Shown here: piece after piece, positions 11,863 to 22,806 of the stretch
How the letters are laid out: every line of letters begins with the position of its first letter
Numbering within the stretch: the stretch's first letter is position 1
NCBI RefSeq assembly: GCF_040546685.1
Contig: NZ_JBEPOH010000001.1
Coordinates: 3,100,001 to 3,164,000, forward strand
From: Variovorax sp. OAS795
GTDB lineage: Bacteria; Pseudomonadota; Gammaproteobacteria; Burkholderiales; Burkholderiaceae_C
DNA length: 64,000 bases
Reading direction: 5' to 3'
Translations under genes and position numbers: made by a program
The notes under the pieces: generated by a model
What the model saw: the letters and a program-made list of their open reading frames with translations, nothing else
What the model was told of the DNA's origin: nothing
Databases searched by the model: none

Positions 11863-12078
11863 TTACAGCTCGCGGCTGCTGCCTTCGTTCTCCGGAACCT
11901 GCGCGTCGAGTTCGTCCTTGATGCTCCTGTCGCCACGAACGGCGAGGTAGAGCACGGCGCCCAAGCCAAGCACCACAACGAAGATCACCGCGAAGTAACC
12001 GCTGCCCAAGATCCACCACCAAAACAGGCCGCTCGCAAGAAGAAGCAACGCAACCAAGAGTAAAGAATTCAAGTGCAT
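11863..12078 (-). CDS. Small two-helix membrane protein, hypothetical
   Basis: 71 residues; two membrane helices (about 4-20 and 26-47) with a tryptophan-rich WWW turn at 20-22, then a charged cytoplasmic tail (RGDRSIKDELDAQVPENEG). No family recognised. Convergent with the preceding membrane protein gene. Confidence 0.5.
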   Translation of the reverse strand: MHLNSLLLVALLLLASGLFWWWILGSGYFAVIFVVVLGLGAVLYLAVRGDRSIKDELDAQVPENEGSSREL

Positions 12079-12228
12079 GGACCGCGTAAATAGTACGTTG
12101 GCGGTAATGTAGCGGCGTTGGCTGCCCGAGGCCTGACTTCAGGTTCGGGACAAACCCTCTTTTTTCGGGTTTTCCCCATTTCGCTACACCTCGCCATCGA
12201 CGCCCCGGCGCGGCCCGGGGGCGCTGCC

Positions 12229-12432
12229 TCACTCGTTCCCGGCCGGCGCGGTATCGTGGGCTCGGCGCAGGCTGTCCAACCGTTCCTGCGCGATACGGAA
12301 GCACTCCATGAGCTGCTCCGGCGTCGGCTCGGGGTAGCCCGGGGGCGGCTGCAAGGCGTTGCCGAGCCGCTCCCAAGCGGCTTCCCACGCCAGCTTTGCG
12401 ACGGTCCGCGAATCCGAAGAGCTCGCCATCAT
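12229..12432 (-). CDS. Hypothetical small protein
   Basis: 67 residues, mostly helical and charged, with the proline-rich stretch PPPGYPEPTPEQ in the middle. GGAGGA lies 4 bases before the ATG codons at 12427-12432. No known domain. Confidence 0.5.
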   Translation of the reverse strand: MMASSSDSRTVAKLAWEAAWERLGNALQPPPGYPEPTPEQLMECFRIAQERLDSLRRAHDTAPAGNE

Positions 12433-12508
12433 CTTCCTCCGGTTTTTTTGATCGCATCAATGATGCGGGCGAGCCCCCCGGATTCAAGAGGCTCAGGCCG
12501 TGGGCTCG

Positions 12509-12742
12509 CTAGCTGTATTCCAGCGCGAGTTCGCTGATGCCTTCCGGGGTGATCTTCTTCACGACCGCGCACTCGTATTCACCGAAGGAGCGGCGCAGGT
12601 CCAGCGGCGGATAAATCTCCGCCTCCACGCATCCGAGCGCACAGAGCACGGCAATGGCCTGGATCACTTCCGGGTCTCGGACGTGGACCGGGAAGCTGGC
12701 GTGCTCGATCTCGAGCAGGTACTCAATCGGTGTGGCTGGCAC
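12509..12742 (-). CDS. Small hypothetical protein, DPE-V / IEAE family copy A
   Basis: 77 residues from a GTG start (12740-12742), chosen because it aligns with two relatives at 12852-13064 and 21900-22175. Shared pattern: FPV-x-V-x-DPE-V, then VLxAxGxVEAE, then V-x-x-ITPEG-x-x-EL. The frame is open to 12835 with an ATG there. The pattern suggests a compact alpha/beta or winged-helix-like fold; the function is unknown. Confidence 0.6.
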   Translation of the reverse strand: MPATPIEYLLEIEHASFPVHVRDPEVIQAIAVLCALGCVEAEIYPPLDLRRSFGEYECAVVKKITPEGISELALEYS

Positions 12743-12851
12743 GGTCCGAGGATAGTCGCAGAACCGCGCCGGAGGGAAACGCAGGCCGAGTCCGATGCCG
12801 TTGTGCGAATCGGACCCGACCGGAATGTCGGACAAACGGGATGAGCGGGCG

Positions 12852-13064
12852 CTAGGCCGACCCGAAGTAGCGAGCGGCGGCGCGGCCCAGGTTCGTGATC
12901 TCGCTCACCGTGGCGCACAGCGGCAGGGCGCTGTGCGGGGGGGAGAACGCCACCTTGATGTACCCGGCGTCGCGCAGGTCCTTGAGCCGGTCTATCTCGG
13001 AAGGCGTGCAGAACTGCACGGGCAATCGCGATGCCAGGATCTGTTTGAAAAGCGCGTACGCCAA
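12852..13064 (-). CDS. Small hypothetical protein, related copy B
   Basis: 70 residues from a TTG start with GGGAGA 8 bases upstream. It follows the copy A plan (LPVQFCTPSEID, DAGYIKVAF, ATVSEITNLGRAA), with clear drift. It lies just upstream of copy A on the same strand. The function is unknown. Confidence 0.55.
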   Translation of the reverse strand: MAYALFKQILASRLPVQFCTPSEIDRLKDLRDAGYIKVAFSPPHSALPLCATVSEITNLGRAAARYFGSA

Positions 13065-13304
13065 GTTGCATCTCCCGATTCAAGAGGAATCCGGCGGCAT
13101 GCCGCCACCCGGGGCTTGGATCCGGATCGGCGCGCGCGTTCGTTGGCGCAGCCGAACCGATCCGGAAGATACCCGGTCCGTCGCAACCTATCGATTCCTC
13201 GTCCGGCATAGGCCTTGGCATCGCCAACGGACCGGCGGAACGCGCAAAGAGGGTACTCATGAGGGATTTCATACCTGCCCGCGGAGGCCTAAGCTCTCGC
13301 GGCC

Positions 13305-13541
13305 ATGACCTCGTCCCTGATGGATTTCGATCTTCCCGAAGACTGGAGCTGCTCCGTCGAGTTCGAGCTCACGGCGGAAGGCGTCTATGCGGGACGGGCC
13401 GAACTGCGGCATGAGTTCACGCAGTGCTGCGTGCTGGTGGTGACCCAGCAGCCGACCCGCGAGGCCGCGATCGAATGCATGAAGTTCCAGGCCGCCCGCT
13501 TCGTGGCGGAATGGAATGCGAGGCTCACGCAGCCCAGCTAG
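13305..13541 (+). CDS. Hypothetical small protein
   Basis: 78 residues, acidic, with a beta-rich middle ([17 protein letters not shown]) and two adjacent cysteines (CC at 41-42). No domain recognised. It stands alone, divergent from copy B. Confidence 0.5.
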   Translation: MTSSLMDFDLPEDWSCSVEFELTAEGVYAGRAELRHEFTQCCVLVVTQQPTREAAIECMKFQAARFVAEWNARLTQPS

Positions 13542-13697
13542 CGCTGCTCCAGCGCGCCGGGGCGCTGCGCCGCACTGTGGCGTGCTGCAGCGGCCGTCGC
13601 CCGGACGCTGTTCGAGCCTGTAGCAGCGCAGCGGGGAAACCCGCAGCCGGGGCACGCCGCAATGCCCCTCGCACCGCCCGCAAGACGGCACGGTGCG

Positions 13698-13712
13698 TGG
13701 CATGGACATTGC
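13698..13712 (+). promoter_or_regulatory. Sigma-54 (-24/-12) promoter of the PQQ dehydrogenase
   Basis: TGGCAT-N5-TTGC matches the sigma-54 consensus TGGCAC-N5-TTGC with one change outside the invariant GG and GC. It lies 71 bases before the dehydrogenase start. Two similar sites lie at 18316-18330 and 21429-21443. Confidence 0.6.
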
Positions 13713-13783
13713 CCTTGACTCCCGTGGAGGCATGCCCCTGTGGCACGCCCGATCCGCCATCCACACCCACGAGGAGACACCCC

Positions 13784-15577
13784 ATGCAATTGAAGCTATT
13801 GAATGCGCTCATGGCCATCGGCCTGGCCGCGGCCGGCGGCGCCAGCGCGCAAGTCACGGACAAGATGATCCAGTCCGAGGCGACGAAGAACGGCAACGTG
13901 CTGACCTGGGGTGTGAACACCCAGGGCCAGCGTTACTCGCCGCTGAAGCAGGTCAACACCGCCACCGTGTCGCGGCTGGTGCCGGCGTGGGCCTTTTCCT
14001 TCGGCGGGGAGAAGCAGCGGGGCCAGGAGTCGCAGCCCGTGATCCACAAGGGCAAGATGTTCGTCACCGCTTCCTATTCGCGCATCTACGCACTCGATGC
14101 CACCACCGGCAAGAAGCTGTGGAAGTACGAGCATCGCCTGCCCGAGGGCATCATGCCCTGCTGCGACGTGGTCAACCGCGGCGCGGCGCTGTACGACAAC
14201 CTCGTGATCTTCGCCACGCTGGACGCGCAGCTGGTGGCGCTCGACCAGGCCAGCGGCGACGTGGTCTGGAAAGAGAAGATCGACGACTACGCAGCAGGCT
14301 ACTCCGCCACCGCGGCGCCCATCATCGCCAACGGCCTGATCCTCACCGGGGTGTCGGGCGGCGAGTTCGGCGTCGTCGGCCGCGTCGAGGCGCGCGACGC
14401 CAGGACGGGCCGCATGGTCTGGTCGCGCCCCACCGTCGAAGGCCACATGGGCTACACCTACGACAAGGATGGCAACAAGCAGGAGGCCGGCGTCTCGGGC
14501 ACCGCCAACAAGAGCTGGCCGGGCGACCTCTGGAAGACCGGCGGCGCCGCCACCTGGCTGGGCGGCACCTTCGATGCCAAGACCGGCCTGGCCTACTTCG
14601 GCACCGGCAACCCGGCGCCGTGGAACAGCCACCTGCGCAAGGGCGACAACCTGTTCTCGTGCGCGACCGTGGCCATCGACGTGAAGACCGGCCAGATCAA
14701 GTGGCACTACCAGAACACGCCCAGCGACAGCTGGGACTTCGACGGCGTGAACGAGTTCGTCACCTTTGACATGGACGGCCGGCGCGTGGGCGGCAAGGCC
14801 GACCGCAATGGCTACTTCTACGTGAACGACGCGGCCACCGGGCAGTTGCTCAACGCCTTCCCCTTCGTGAAGAAGACGACCTGGGCCGACGGCATCGACC
14901 TGAAGACGGGCCGGCCGAACTTCGTGCCCGGGAACCGTCCCGGCGACCCCCTCGAAGGTGACGGCGGCAAGAAAGGCAACTCGGTCTTCGCTGCGCCGGG
15001 GTTCCTGGGTGGCAAGAACCAGATGCCGATGGCCTACAGCCCGGACACCCGGCTGTTCTACGTGCCCGCCAACGAATGGGGCATGGACATCTGGAACGAG
15101 CCGGTGGCCTACAAGAAGGGCGCGGCCTACCTCGGCTCGGGCTTCACCATCAAGCCGCTCAACGAGGACTACATCGGTGCGCTGCGCGCGGTCGATCCCA
15201 AGACCGGCAAGATCGCGTGGGAGATCAAGAACGGCGCGCCGCTGTGGGGCGGCGTGCTCACCACCGGCGGCAACCTGGTGTTCTGGGGCACGCCCGAGGG
15301 CTACCTGAAGGCGGCCGATGCCAAGACCGGCAAGGTGCTGTGGGAGTTCCAGACCGGCTCGGGCGTGGTGGCGCCGCCGGTCACCTGGCAGCAGGGCGGC
15401 GAGCAATACGTGGCTGTGGTTTCCGGCTGGGGCGGCGCGGTGCCGCTGTGGGGCGGCGAGGTGGCCAAGAAGGTCAACCTGCTGGAGCAGGGCGGCATGG
15501 TGTGGGTCTTCAAGATCCCTTCCGCCGGTGCGACGCGCACCGCCCGCGCCGGCGAAGCCGTAGTGGCATCCGACTGA
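13784..15577 (+). CDS. PQQ-dependent alcohol dehydrogenase, lanthanide-type active site
   Basis: 597 residues with a signal peptide (cleavage near ASA-QVT, residues 20-23) and the eight-bladed propeller of methanol/ethanol quinoproteins. The vicinal disulfide pair is C126-C127 (MPCCDVV). The active-site segment SWDFDGVNE gives the catalytic D318 plus a second Asp at 320; that extra Asp is the known mark of lanthanide-using XoxF and PedH/ExaF enzymes, while calcium enzymes carry Ala or Ser there. It oxidises alcohols in the periplasm and passes electrons to a cytochrome or similar carrier. ATG at 13784 has GAGGAG upstream. The next gene (11-base gap) is a HiPIP. Alcohol specificity is not visible. 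Confidence 0.93.
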   Translation: MQLKLLNALMAIGLAAAGGASAQVTDKMIQSEATKNGNVLTWGVNTQGQRYSPLKQVNTATVSRLVPAWAFSFGGEKQRGQESQPVIHKGKMFVTASYSRIYALDATTGKKLWKYEHRLPEGIMPCCDVVNRGAALYDNLVIFATLDAQLVALDQASGDVVWKEKIDDYAAGYSATAAPIIANGLILTGVSGGEFGVVGRVEARDARTGRMVWSRPTVEGHMGYTYDKDGNKQEAGVSGTANKSWPGDLWKTGGAATWLGGTFDAKTGLAYFGTGNPAPWNSHLRKGDNLFSCATVAIDVKTGQIKWHYQNTPSDSWDFDGVNEFVTFDMDGRRVGGKADRNGYFYVNDAATGQLLNAFPFVKKTTWADGIDLKTGRPNFVPGNRPGDPLEGDGGKKGNSVFAAPGFLGGKNQMPMAYSPDTRLFYVPANEWGMDIWNEPVAYKKGAAYLGSGFTIKPLNEDYIGALRAVDPKTGKIAWEIKNGAPLWGGVLTTGGNLVFWGTPEGYLKAADAKTGKVLWEFQTGSGVVAPPVTWQQGGEQYVAVVSGWGGAVPLWGGEVAKKVNLLEQGGMVWVFKIPSAGATRTARAGEAVVASD

Positions 15578-15587
15578 GGAGGGCGGC

Positions 15588-15935
15588 ATGACGAATCGCA
15601 AGATCGAAGGGAGCCTTGGCGCTTCCCGTCGGGATTTCGTCGGCCGCGCGGCCGGCGGCGCCTGCTTGCTGGCGGCGCTGCCGGTGCGCGTCGCGTGGGC
15701 CGCGCCGCCGCGCGTCGAAGAGAGCGACGAGACCGCGCAGCAGCTGGGCTACAGGCACGACACGAAGACCGTCGACAAGAAGAAGCATCCACGCCATGCG
15801 GCCTCACAGGAATGCGTGAACTGCGCGCTGTGGCAGGGCACGCCGACTGAAGCCTGGGCGGGCTGCGCGATGTTCGGGCGCAAGCAGATCGCGGCCAGGG
15901 GATGGTGCCAGGCCTGGGCCGCCAAGCCCGCCTGA
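15588..15935 (+). CDS. High-potential iron-sulfur protein (HiPIP)
   Basis: 115 residues. A twin-arginine signal (SRRDFVGRAA, residues 13-22) fits export of a folded cofactor protein. Four cysteines, C76, C79, C93 and C107, show the CxxC-x13-C-x13-C spacing of HiPIPs, which hold one 4Fe-4S cluster and carry single electrons in the periplasm. The gene follows the PQQ dehydrogenase by 11 bases and is likely co-transcribed, so it may take electrons from the quinoprotein or pass them on. Confidence 0.9.
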   Translation: MTNRKIEGSLGASRRDFVGRAAGGACLLAALPVRVAWAAPPRVEESDETAQQLGYRHDTKTVDKKKHPRHAASQECVNCALWQGTPTEAWAGCAMFGRKQIAARGWCQAWAAKPA

Positions 15936-15956
15936 GCGGGCCTGGCGGCCCAGGCC
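15911..15956. terminator. Long hairpin between convergent genes
   Basis: 13-bp perfect arms (GGCCTGGGCCGCC at 15911-15923 and its complement at 15944-15956) enclose a second 6-bp hairpin (15926-15941). It spans the HiPIP stop and reaches the end of the convergent regulator gene. There is no U-tract. Confidence 0.5.
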
Positions 15957-15959
15957 GCG

Positions 15960-18092
15960 TCATTCGCCCTTGTTCCAGCGCAGCTTGCGGTAGATCGTGT
16001 TGCGGCTGATGCCCAGGCGCTTGGAGGCGACGGAGATGTTGCCGTCGGCCGCAGCCAAAGCGCTTCGGATCATGTCGATCTCGGCTTCGCCCAGCGTGCG
16101 CGGGGCTTCGGGTGCCGCAACGGGCAGGGACTCGCTGTCGCGCAAAGGAGGCATCGTGTGCTCGGGCGGCGCGGCGGCGTGGGCCGCCTGCGGCAGGGCG
16201 GCTGCCTGCGGCGCAGAGGGCGCCGGTGCCGCGGCGCCGGGCGCCGCCTGCGAAAGCACGCGCCGGGCATCCTCGAGGAAGTCGTCCGACAGGTGGTGTT
16301 CGCAGATGTGGCGTTCGCCTGCGCTCATCACGGCGGCGGTGCGCAGCACGTTGGCGAGCTGGCGCAGGTTGCCCGGCCACGCGTAGGCCTTGAAGAGCGC
16401 CAGCACCGCAGGGGCGATCTCGGGCGTGTCCTGCGGGCATTCGGCCAGCAGGATGCGCCGCGCGACCACGTCGAGGTCGCTGCGCTCGCGCAGCGGCGGC
16501 AGCTTGACCACGAGGCCATTGAGCCGGTAGTACAGGTCTTCCCGGAAGGTGCCGGCGGCGATCATCTCGCGCAGGTTGCGGTGCGTGGCGCCGATGACGG
16601 CAATGTCCACCGGGATCGACTTGAGGCTTCCCAGCGGCGTGACGTTGCGCTCCTGCAGCACGCGCAGCAGCCGCGCCTGCAGCGACAGCGGCATGTCGCC
16701 GATCTCGTCCAGGAACAGCGTGCCGCCGTGGGCCTGCACGATGCGCCCGACCGCGCCCTTGCGGCGCGCGCCCGTGAAGGCACCTTCCTCGTAGCCGAAC
16801 AGCTCGGCCTCGATCAGCGACTCGGGAATGGACGCGCAATTGACCGCCACGAAGGGCTGCCGGGCGCGGTTCGAGTCCTGGTGCACCGCGCGCGCGAGCA
16901 GCTCCTTGCCGGTGCCGGTTTCGCCCAGGACGAGCAGCGGAATGTCGCGGTTGATGACGCGCCGCACCTTCAGCAGCGTGGCGGCGATCTGCGCATCGCC
17001 GGTGTCCAGGTAGTGCAGGCCGGAGAGCGGGGCGTGCGGCGAAGGGCCGGCCTGCCGCGCCGCTGCCTCATCGCCTCGCGCCGCGGACGATGGACGCGCG
17101 TTCGGCTCCTCGGGCATCCGCGGCTCCACCGAGCTCACGGGCATGTCCAGCACCACGCTGCGCTGCGGTCCGTTGAACCGGGCGCTCACATGGAACAGCT
17201 GTCCGCTGACGGCATGCAGCATCATCGGCGCCGGCAGCGGCGAGCGGAAATGGTCGAACACGGCCGAGGCCGTGATGCCGAACAGGCTCGCGAGGCTCTG
17301 CATGCGCACGGCGGCGATGCTCATGTCGAGCTGGTCCAGCGCGCTGCGGTTCGCACCCAGGATCTTGCCGTCGGCGCCCACGACGATGATCCCTTCGAGC
17401 AGCGTGCCGATGAACTCCGCGCGGCCATGGAAGTGCAGCCGCAGGCGATTGCCGTAGTCGTCCGACAGCCACTGGTTCTCGATCATGCGCGCCGACATGC
17501 GCACCAGCCCCATGGTGTGCTGGTGATAGGAGCGCTGGTCGCCGGTGACGTCCAGCACGCCCAGCATCTCGCCGCGCGGGTCGAAGATCGGTGCGGCCGA
17601 GCAGGTGAGGAAATTGTTGGCGTGAATGAAGTGCTCGCCGCCATGCACGACCGTCGGCGTCTCCTCGACCAGCGTGGTGCCGATGGCATTGGTGCCCTTG
17701 GAATGCTCGGCCCAGCTCACGCCCGGCGTGAGCGCCACCTTGTTCGCGCGCTGCAGGAACCTGTCGTCGCCTACGGAGTGGAGGATGGTGCCGGTGGTGT
17801 CGGCCAGCACGATCATGCTGTCGGTGTTGACGATCTGCTCGAGCAGCATCTCCATCACCGGCGCTGCGTGCGTGAAGAGCCGCTGGTTGCGCTCGCGCGC
17901 CACCACCAGATCGCTGCGCCGCATCGGCTCGAAGTCCGGCCGCTCGACGCGCGAGAGGCCCAGCGCGGCGCAGCGCTGGTGCCATTGCTCGATCAGTTCG
18001 GTGCGGTCGGCCCGGGGCGGAGCCACGGCCATCGCCGACGGCGTGGTCCACCCCTGGGAAGGGCTGCCTGGGGCATGAAGAGCGTCAACCAT
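15960..18092 (-). CDS. Sigma-54-dependent transcriptional activator, AcoR type
   Basis: 710 residues. The N-terminal region (about 20-330) holds a GAF-like sensor, then a PAS-like part. The AAA+ core (about 365-600) has Walker A GETGTGKE, the sigma-54 contact loop GAFTGA and Walker [14 protein letters not shown] Pro/Ala-rich linker leads to a Fis-type helix-turn-helix ([19 protein letters not shown]). ATG at 18090-18092 with CAGGAG upstream. It lies between the dehydrogenase and cytochrome genes, each of which has a -24/-12 promoter, so it is the likely activator of this locus. The inducer may be an alcohol or aldehyde. Confidence 0.92.
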   Translation of the reverse strand: MVDALHAPGSPSQGWTTPSAMAVAPPRADRTELIEQWHQRCAALGLSRVERPDFEPMRRSDLVVARERNQRLFTHAAPVMEMLLEQIVNTDSMIVLADTTGTILHSVGDDRFLQRANKVALTPGVSWAEHSKGTNAIGTTLVEETPTVVHGGEHFIHANNFLTCSAAPIFDPRGEMLGVLDVTGDQRSYHQHTMGLVRMSARMIENQWLSDDYGNRLRLHFHGRAEFIGTLLEGIIVVGADGKILGANRSALDQLDMSIAAVRMQSLASLFGITASAVFDHFRSPLPAPMMLHAVSGQLFHVSARFNGPQRSVVLDMPVSSVEPRMPEEPNARPSSAARGDEAAARQAGPSPHAPLSGLHYLDTGDAQIAATLLKVRRVINRDIPLLVLGETGTGKELLARAVHQDSNRARQPFVAVNCASIPESLIEAELFGYEEGAFTGARRKGAVGRIVQAHGGTLFLDEIGDMPLSLQARLLRVLQERNVTPLGSLKSIPVDIAVIGATHRNLREMIAAGTFREDLYYRLNGLVVKLPPLRERSDLDVVARRILLAECPQDTPEIAPAVLALFKAYAWPGNLRQLANVLRTAAVMSAGERHICEHHLSDDFLEDARRVLSQAAPGAAAPAPSAPQAAALPQAAHAAAPPEHTMPPLRDSESLPVAAPEAPRTLGEAEIDMIRSALAAADGNISVASKRLGISRNTIYRKLRWNKGE

Positions 18093-18315
18093 CTGTTGTC
18101 TCCTGTCCTGCTTCTTTGAGCCGGCCGCTTGTCTCTGGCCAGTTCGATTGCTCTCACCGGTTCGCTTCATTCTGGAACACCCCGGGTGCGAAGTGTTCGA
18201 TGCCGACGCCGCGCAGGCAAGGATGCCACAGCAGCAAGCCCTTGTGGGGCCCTGTCCCTGGCCCGGGACGCTACAAGGAAGGCAATTTGTGTACCCGCTT
18301 GCAGCAATGCGCCGT

Positions 18316-18330
18316 TGGCACAGCGATTGC
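18316..18330 (+). promoter_or_regulatory. Sigma-54 (-24/-12) promoter of the cytochrome c gene
   Basis: TGGCAC-N5-TTGC is a perfect match to the consensus, 42 bases before the cytochrome start and divergent from the sigma-54 activator gene. Confidence 0.8.
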
Positions 18331-18371
18331 GCATTCGTGAGGGTTCCCCATCAACCACAACGGAGACCTTC

Positions 18372-18890
18372 ATGACGAATCCCGATTCCCGAATCCTGCG
18401 GCCTGCGTCCCATGTGCCGAAGCTTCGGAAGACCACCCGCGCAGTGCTGTGCGCAGTGCTGGCCGCGGCTGCTTGCGGCGCTGCCTGGGCGCACGGCGAT
18501 GTCACCCCGCAGGCTGTCGACACGTCGACGCTGCCCAAGCTGGGCGACCAGTGGCGTGCCGAAAACCCGTTCCGGGGCAATGGCAGCGCCGTCCAGGTCG
18601 GCACGTCCGCCTATAACCAGAACTGCGCGCGCTGCCACGGCATCGACGCCATCTCCGGCGGCATTGCCCCAGACCTGCGCAAGCTCGACAACGATTGCGC
18701 CTCGCTCAAGGATGCGGCGCGAAAAGCAGCCTGCACGAAAGAGATCGATGACATCTTCCTCACCACCGTGCGGCGAGGCCGCACGCGCAACGGCGCCGTC
18801 TACATGCCGCCGTTCGAGGGGACGATGAACCAGGAGGCGATCTGGGCCATCAAGTCCTACCTGGAGACGCGGCGCGACAAGCCGATGTGA
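18372..18890 (+). CDS. pedF: Cytochrome c-550, PedF-like
   Basis: 172 residues with an N-terminal export signal (hydrophobic 26-40, AWA-HGD cleavage). One heme site, CARCH, and downstream MPPFEG as the likely Met ligand region. The mature start HGDVTPQAVDT and the overall plan resemble PedF, the periplasmic cytochrome that accepts electrons from PQQ alcohol dehydrogenases. It sits directly behind a perfect sigma-54 promoter and 10 bases ahead of the binding-protein gene. Confidence 0.8.
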   Translation: MTNPDSRILRPASHVPKLRKTTRAVLCAVLAAAACGAAWAHGDVTPQAVDTSTLPKLGDQWRAENPFRGNGSAVQVGTSAYNQNCARCHGIDAISGGIAPDLRKLDNDCASLKDAARKAACTKEIDDIFLTTVRRGRTRNGAVYMPPFEGTMNQEAIWAIKSYLETRRDKPM

Positions 18891-18900
18891 GGCGCCTGCC

Positions 18901-19755
18901 ATGCACTCACCTTCCTCTTCCTCGCGGCTGTCGCGCCGCGACTGCCTGCGATGGGCCGCGGCCGCCGGCGTGGCCGCGACCGCCGGCACGGTGCGCGCCG
19001 GCGCGCTCGACAAGATCCGCGCACGCGGCACGCTGAGCGTGGCCATCTACCAGGACATGCCGCCGTTCCACCTGGCTGGCCAAGGCATCGACGTGGCGCT
19101 GGCGCAAGCGCTGGCCGGTTCGCTGGACGTGAAGCTCTCGCTGCTGCCGTTCCTGGCCGACGAGAACATGGGCGACGACCTGCGCAACATGGTGTGGCGC
19201 GGCCATTACCTGGGCCATGGCCCGGCCGATGTGCTGCTGCATGTTCCCGTGGACCGCCCGCTGATGGACGCCACACCGCAGGCGCTCATCCTTGCGCCGT
19301 ACTACCGCGAGCGCGTGGTGCTGGCGCGGCGGCTCGACCGCCTGCCACAGCTCGAAACGCTCGCTGCGCTGGGCGATGCGAAGGTCGCGGTGGCTGGCAA
19401 GACGCTGGCCGGCTGGCTCATGATCGGCGCCGACCAGGGCGCCTACCGCAGCCAGCTCGACACCCAGGCGAAAGACGGCGTCGAAGCCGCACGGGCCCTG
19501 CAGCGCGGCGAGGTGGCTGCCGCCGCCGGCCTTGCCTCCGAAATGGAATCGGTGCTGCACGGCGATGCTCGCTTTGCCATTGCACCGCTGCCTTCGGTGC
19601 GCATCCAGCGCAACGGCTGGGCGGTGGGCATGTCAGTCAAGAAGGATGCGACGGACCTGGCGCAGGCGCTGCAGGCCACCGTCAATGCGCTGGCCGGGGG
19701 TGGGCGGCTCCGCATGATGTTCGAAGGAGGCAACGTCGCCTGGCAGGCGCCGTGA
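18901..19755 (+). CDS. Periplasmic solute-binding-like protein linked to quinoprotein dehydrogenase (PedG/XoxJ-like)
   Basis: 284 residues; twin-arginine signal (SRRDCLRWAAAAGVAA) and a family-3 solute-binding fold (LDKIRARGTLSVAIYQDMPPFH, later GRLRMMFEGGNV). No permease or ATPase gene lies nearby. Proteins of this type (PedG, MxaJ, XoxJ) sit beside PQQ dehydrogenase cytochromes and are thought to help activate or mature the enzyme rather than import a solute. The operon position after pedF supports that reading. Confidence 0.75.
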   Translation: MHSPSSSSRLSRRDCLRWAAAAGVAATAGTVRAGALDKIRARGTLSVAIYQDMPPFHLAGQGIDVALAQALAGSLDVKLSLLPFLADENMGDDLRNMVWRGHYLGHGPADVLLHVPVDRPLMDATPQALILAPYYRERVVLARRLDRLPQLETLAALGDAKVAVAGKTLAGWLMIGADQGAYRSQLDTQAKDGVEAARALQRGEVAAAAGLASEMESVLHGDARFAIAPLPSVRIQRNGWAVGMSVKKDATDLAQALQATVNALAGGGRLRMMFEGGNVAWQAP

Positions 19756-19805
19756 CGCGATGCGCTGCGCTGCGCTGTCCGTGGGCAGTGCAGCCAGAAA
19801 AAAGA

Positions 19806-19841
19806 AATGCCGCGGTCCGATCAATGTCGGACCGCGGCATT
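19806..19841. terminator. Bidirectional terminator
   Basis: A 15-bp perfect stem (AATGCCGCGGTCCGA and its complement) with a 6-base loop, ending in TTTT on the plus strand and flanked by A-rich sequence on the other side. It separates the convergent binding-protein and aldehyde dehydrogenase genes. Confidence 0.85.
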
Positions 19842-19857
19842 TTCACTGACGGTCAGG

Positions 19858-21378
<1,521 letters not shown>

Positions 21379-21428
21379 GGGGTGTCTCCGTTGAGGTGGA
21401 TTGATGAGGAAGGGACGCATCCCTTTCT

Positions 21429-21443
21429 GCAATCCGCGGGCCA
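21429..21443 (-). promoter_or_regulatory. Sigma-54-like promoter of the aldehyde dehydrogenase
   Basis: On the minus strand the site reads TGGCCC-N5-TTGC: invariant GG and GC with correct spacing and one mismatch to TGGCAC. It is 51 bases from the start. The rest of 21379-21624 shows no gene. Confidence 0.55.
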
Positions 21444-21624
21444 GCCGGCCGCAAGGCGCAAAGGCGCTCTCGGAGCGTCCAGATTCAAGGGTTTGTGTGG
21501 AGCTGGCAGCGCTCCGGGTGGGGCCCGCACGGGCCCTGTTGCTCCAAAGCAGCGCAATTGCTGCAGGACGGACCGACAACGTGATCCAAGGGGGCGATGA
21601 GGTGGAACCGCCCGGGGCCTTCGA

Positions 21625-21876
21625 TCAGCTGGCGCTGGCAGCCCCGTGTCGAGAGCGTTGCCGGACCCTTGCCCACTGGGCCCGGAGTGCCTGAGCCTCC
21701 TCACGCAGCAGCAATGACTCTTCGGCCAGCCGCTGCACCCGCACCTTGAGTGACTCGGCTTTGGTTGCCAGATCCGCCACCGTGCGCGACTCTCCGGACG
21801 CCGCCCGGTGCCGCCACGGCTCGGCGGAAGCCAGGGGGCTTCCTGCGACGATGATGGGATCGATCGGTTTCCACAT
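21625..21876 (-). CDS. Hypothetical protein with coiled-coil end
   Basis: 83 residues. After a short hydrophobic start (MWKPIDPIIVAG) comes a helical region (about 38-70, VADLATKAESLKVRVQRLAEESLLL) with heptad-like leucines. It follows the 91-residue gene on the same strand by 23 bases. No known family. Confidence 0.45.
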   Translation of the reverse strand: MWKPIDPIIVAGSPLASAEPWRHRAASGESRTVADLATKAESLKVRVQRLAEESLLLREEAQALRAQWARVRQRSRHGAASAS

Positions 21877-21899
21877 GCGCAGAAAAGGCCTGGCGTGAA

Positions 21900-22175
21900 T
21901 CACATCAGGCGCAAGCCGCCCGAAAATCGAATCAACGGCTTGGCGAACGAGGCCGAGGCGCCAGCCGTCGCAAGTTCGGCCAAGCCATCTTCCGTGATGC
22001 GGATCACGGTAGGTACCCGGTTCCCGTCGCGCACAGCGCGCGACCTGATGACGTTGAATTCGGCCTCGATCAGGCCAGTCGCCAGGAGCACCGATACTTT
22101 CCGGACTTCCTCCGGATCGGTCACGCGAACGGGCAGCTGCACCTTGTGCAACCGCGAGAGAAATGAGAGTGGCAT
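21900..22175 (-). CDS. Small hypothetical protein, DPE-V / IEAE family copy C
   Basis: 91 residues. ATG at 22173-22175 is preceded by GGAGGA; an upstream ATG (22193) has no such site. It shares LPVRVTDPEEV, VLLATGLIEAEF and VIRITEDGLAEL with copy A at 12509-12742 and more weakly with copy B. Its extra C-terminal 20 residues are unique. The function is unknown. Confidence 0.6.
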   Translation of the reverse strand: MPLSFLSRLHKVQLPVRVTDPEEVRKVSVLLATGLIEAEFNVIRSRAVRDGNRVPTVIRITEDGLAELATAGASASFAKPLIRFSGGLRLM

Positions 22176-22317
22176 CTGATCCTCCAAGAGCATTTTTCGG
22201 CTGTTCTGCCTGCGTTGTTTGGTTACGTTTGATGGGAATTTTTCGCATTCGAGCCAGCTGCCACGTCAGAAAAAGTCGATCGGACGTGTAGGCATGTGGA
22301 AGGACCCAAAACAACAA

Positions 22318-22345
22318 AGCCTCCAGGCTTTGGGCACTGGAGGCT
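22318..22345. repeat. Inverted repeat in a 390-bp gene-free stretch
   Basis: AGCCTCCAG and CTGGAGGCT (9 bp) flank a 10-base loop. The stretch 22176-22565 holds no convincing gene. The hairpin may be a terminator or a repeat element; no U-tract follows. Confidence 0.4.
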
Positions 22346-22565
22346 CTGAAGGGTCTTCCCGTGGACGGGGTGATCCGGCGTGCACCGCGCTGACGTGCAT
22401 CACCGTCGAGAAAACACTGGCTGTCCTGTTGGGGCAGGTGTTCTGATCTTGGCGCAAGCCCTGCCAACGTGGAAGCTCAGTGGGGTACCCAACGGCGCTC
22501 TGCGGTGGGGAAAGAAGCCGCTGTGAATGCAACGGACCTGGCGTGCGCTCGACCCCCAAAACGAA

Positions 22566-22596
22566 ATGCCCCGCTACCTTTTGAGTAGCGGGGCAT
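22566..22596 (-). terminator. Terminator downstream of tRNA-Asn site
   Basis: A perfect 12-bp stem (ATGCCCCGCTAC) with a 7-base loop. On the minus strand it is followed by TTTCGTTTT. It lies 22 bases beyond the tRNA-Asn 3' end and was probably the host tRNA terminator. Confidence 0.8.
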
Positions 22597-22618
22597 CCAG
22601 AGGCCTTGCGGCTTGTAG

Positions 22619-22667
22619 TGGCTCCTCGACCTGGGCTCGAACCAGGGACCTACGGATTAACAGTCCG
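22619..22667 (-). other. Prophage attachment site: 3' part of tRNA-Asn(GTT)
   Basis: On the minus strand this reads as tRNA-Asn from the anticodon stem (CGGACTGTTAATCCG, anticodon GTT) through the T arm (GGTTCGAGCC) to the terminal GGAGCCA. The sequence upstream of it does not continue as a D arm or 5' acceptor strand, so the tRNA is only a 49-bp 3' copy. This is the usual product of phage integration into a tRNA gene. The intact tRNA should lie at the other end of the element, beyond this window. Confidence 0.85.
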
Positions 22668-22806
22668 GGAGTGCTTCGAGGCTCCAGACCGCATGCTTGC
22701 TCGATTTTCGCCCTCGCAACGCCAAAGTATTTCGGCGGATCAGCCCCTTGGAACTGCCTAGTGTTCGTGCAAATGCAGGGGCGAAACTACTGGATATTTG
22801 GCACAT

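Noticed and set aside
22619..22700. Complete tRNA-Asn gene
   Set aside because: The D arm and 5' acceptor strand are missing; only the 3' part is present.
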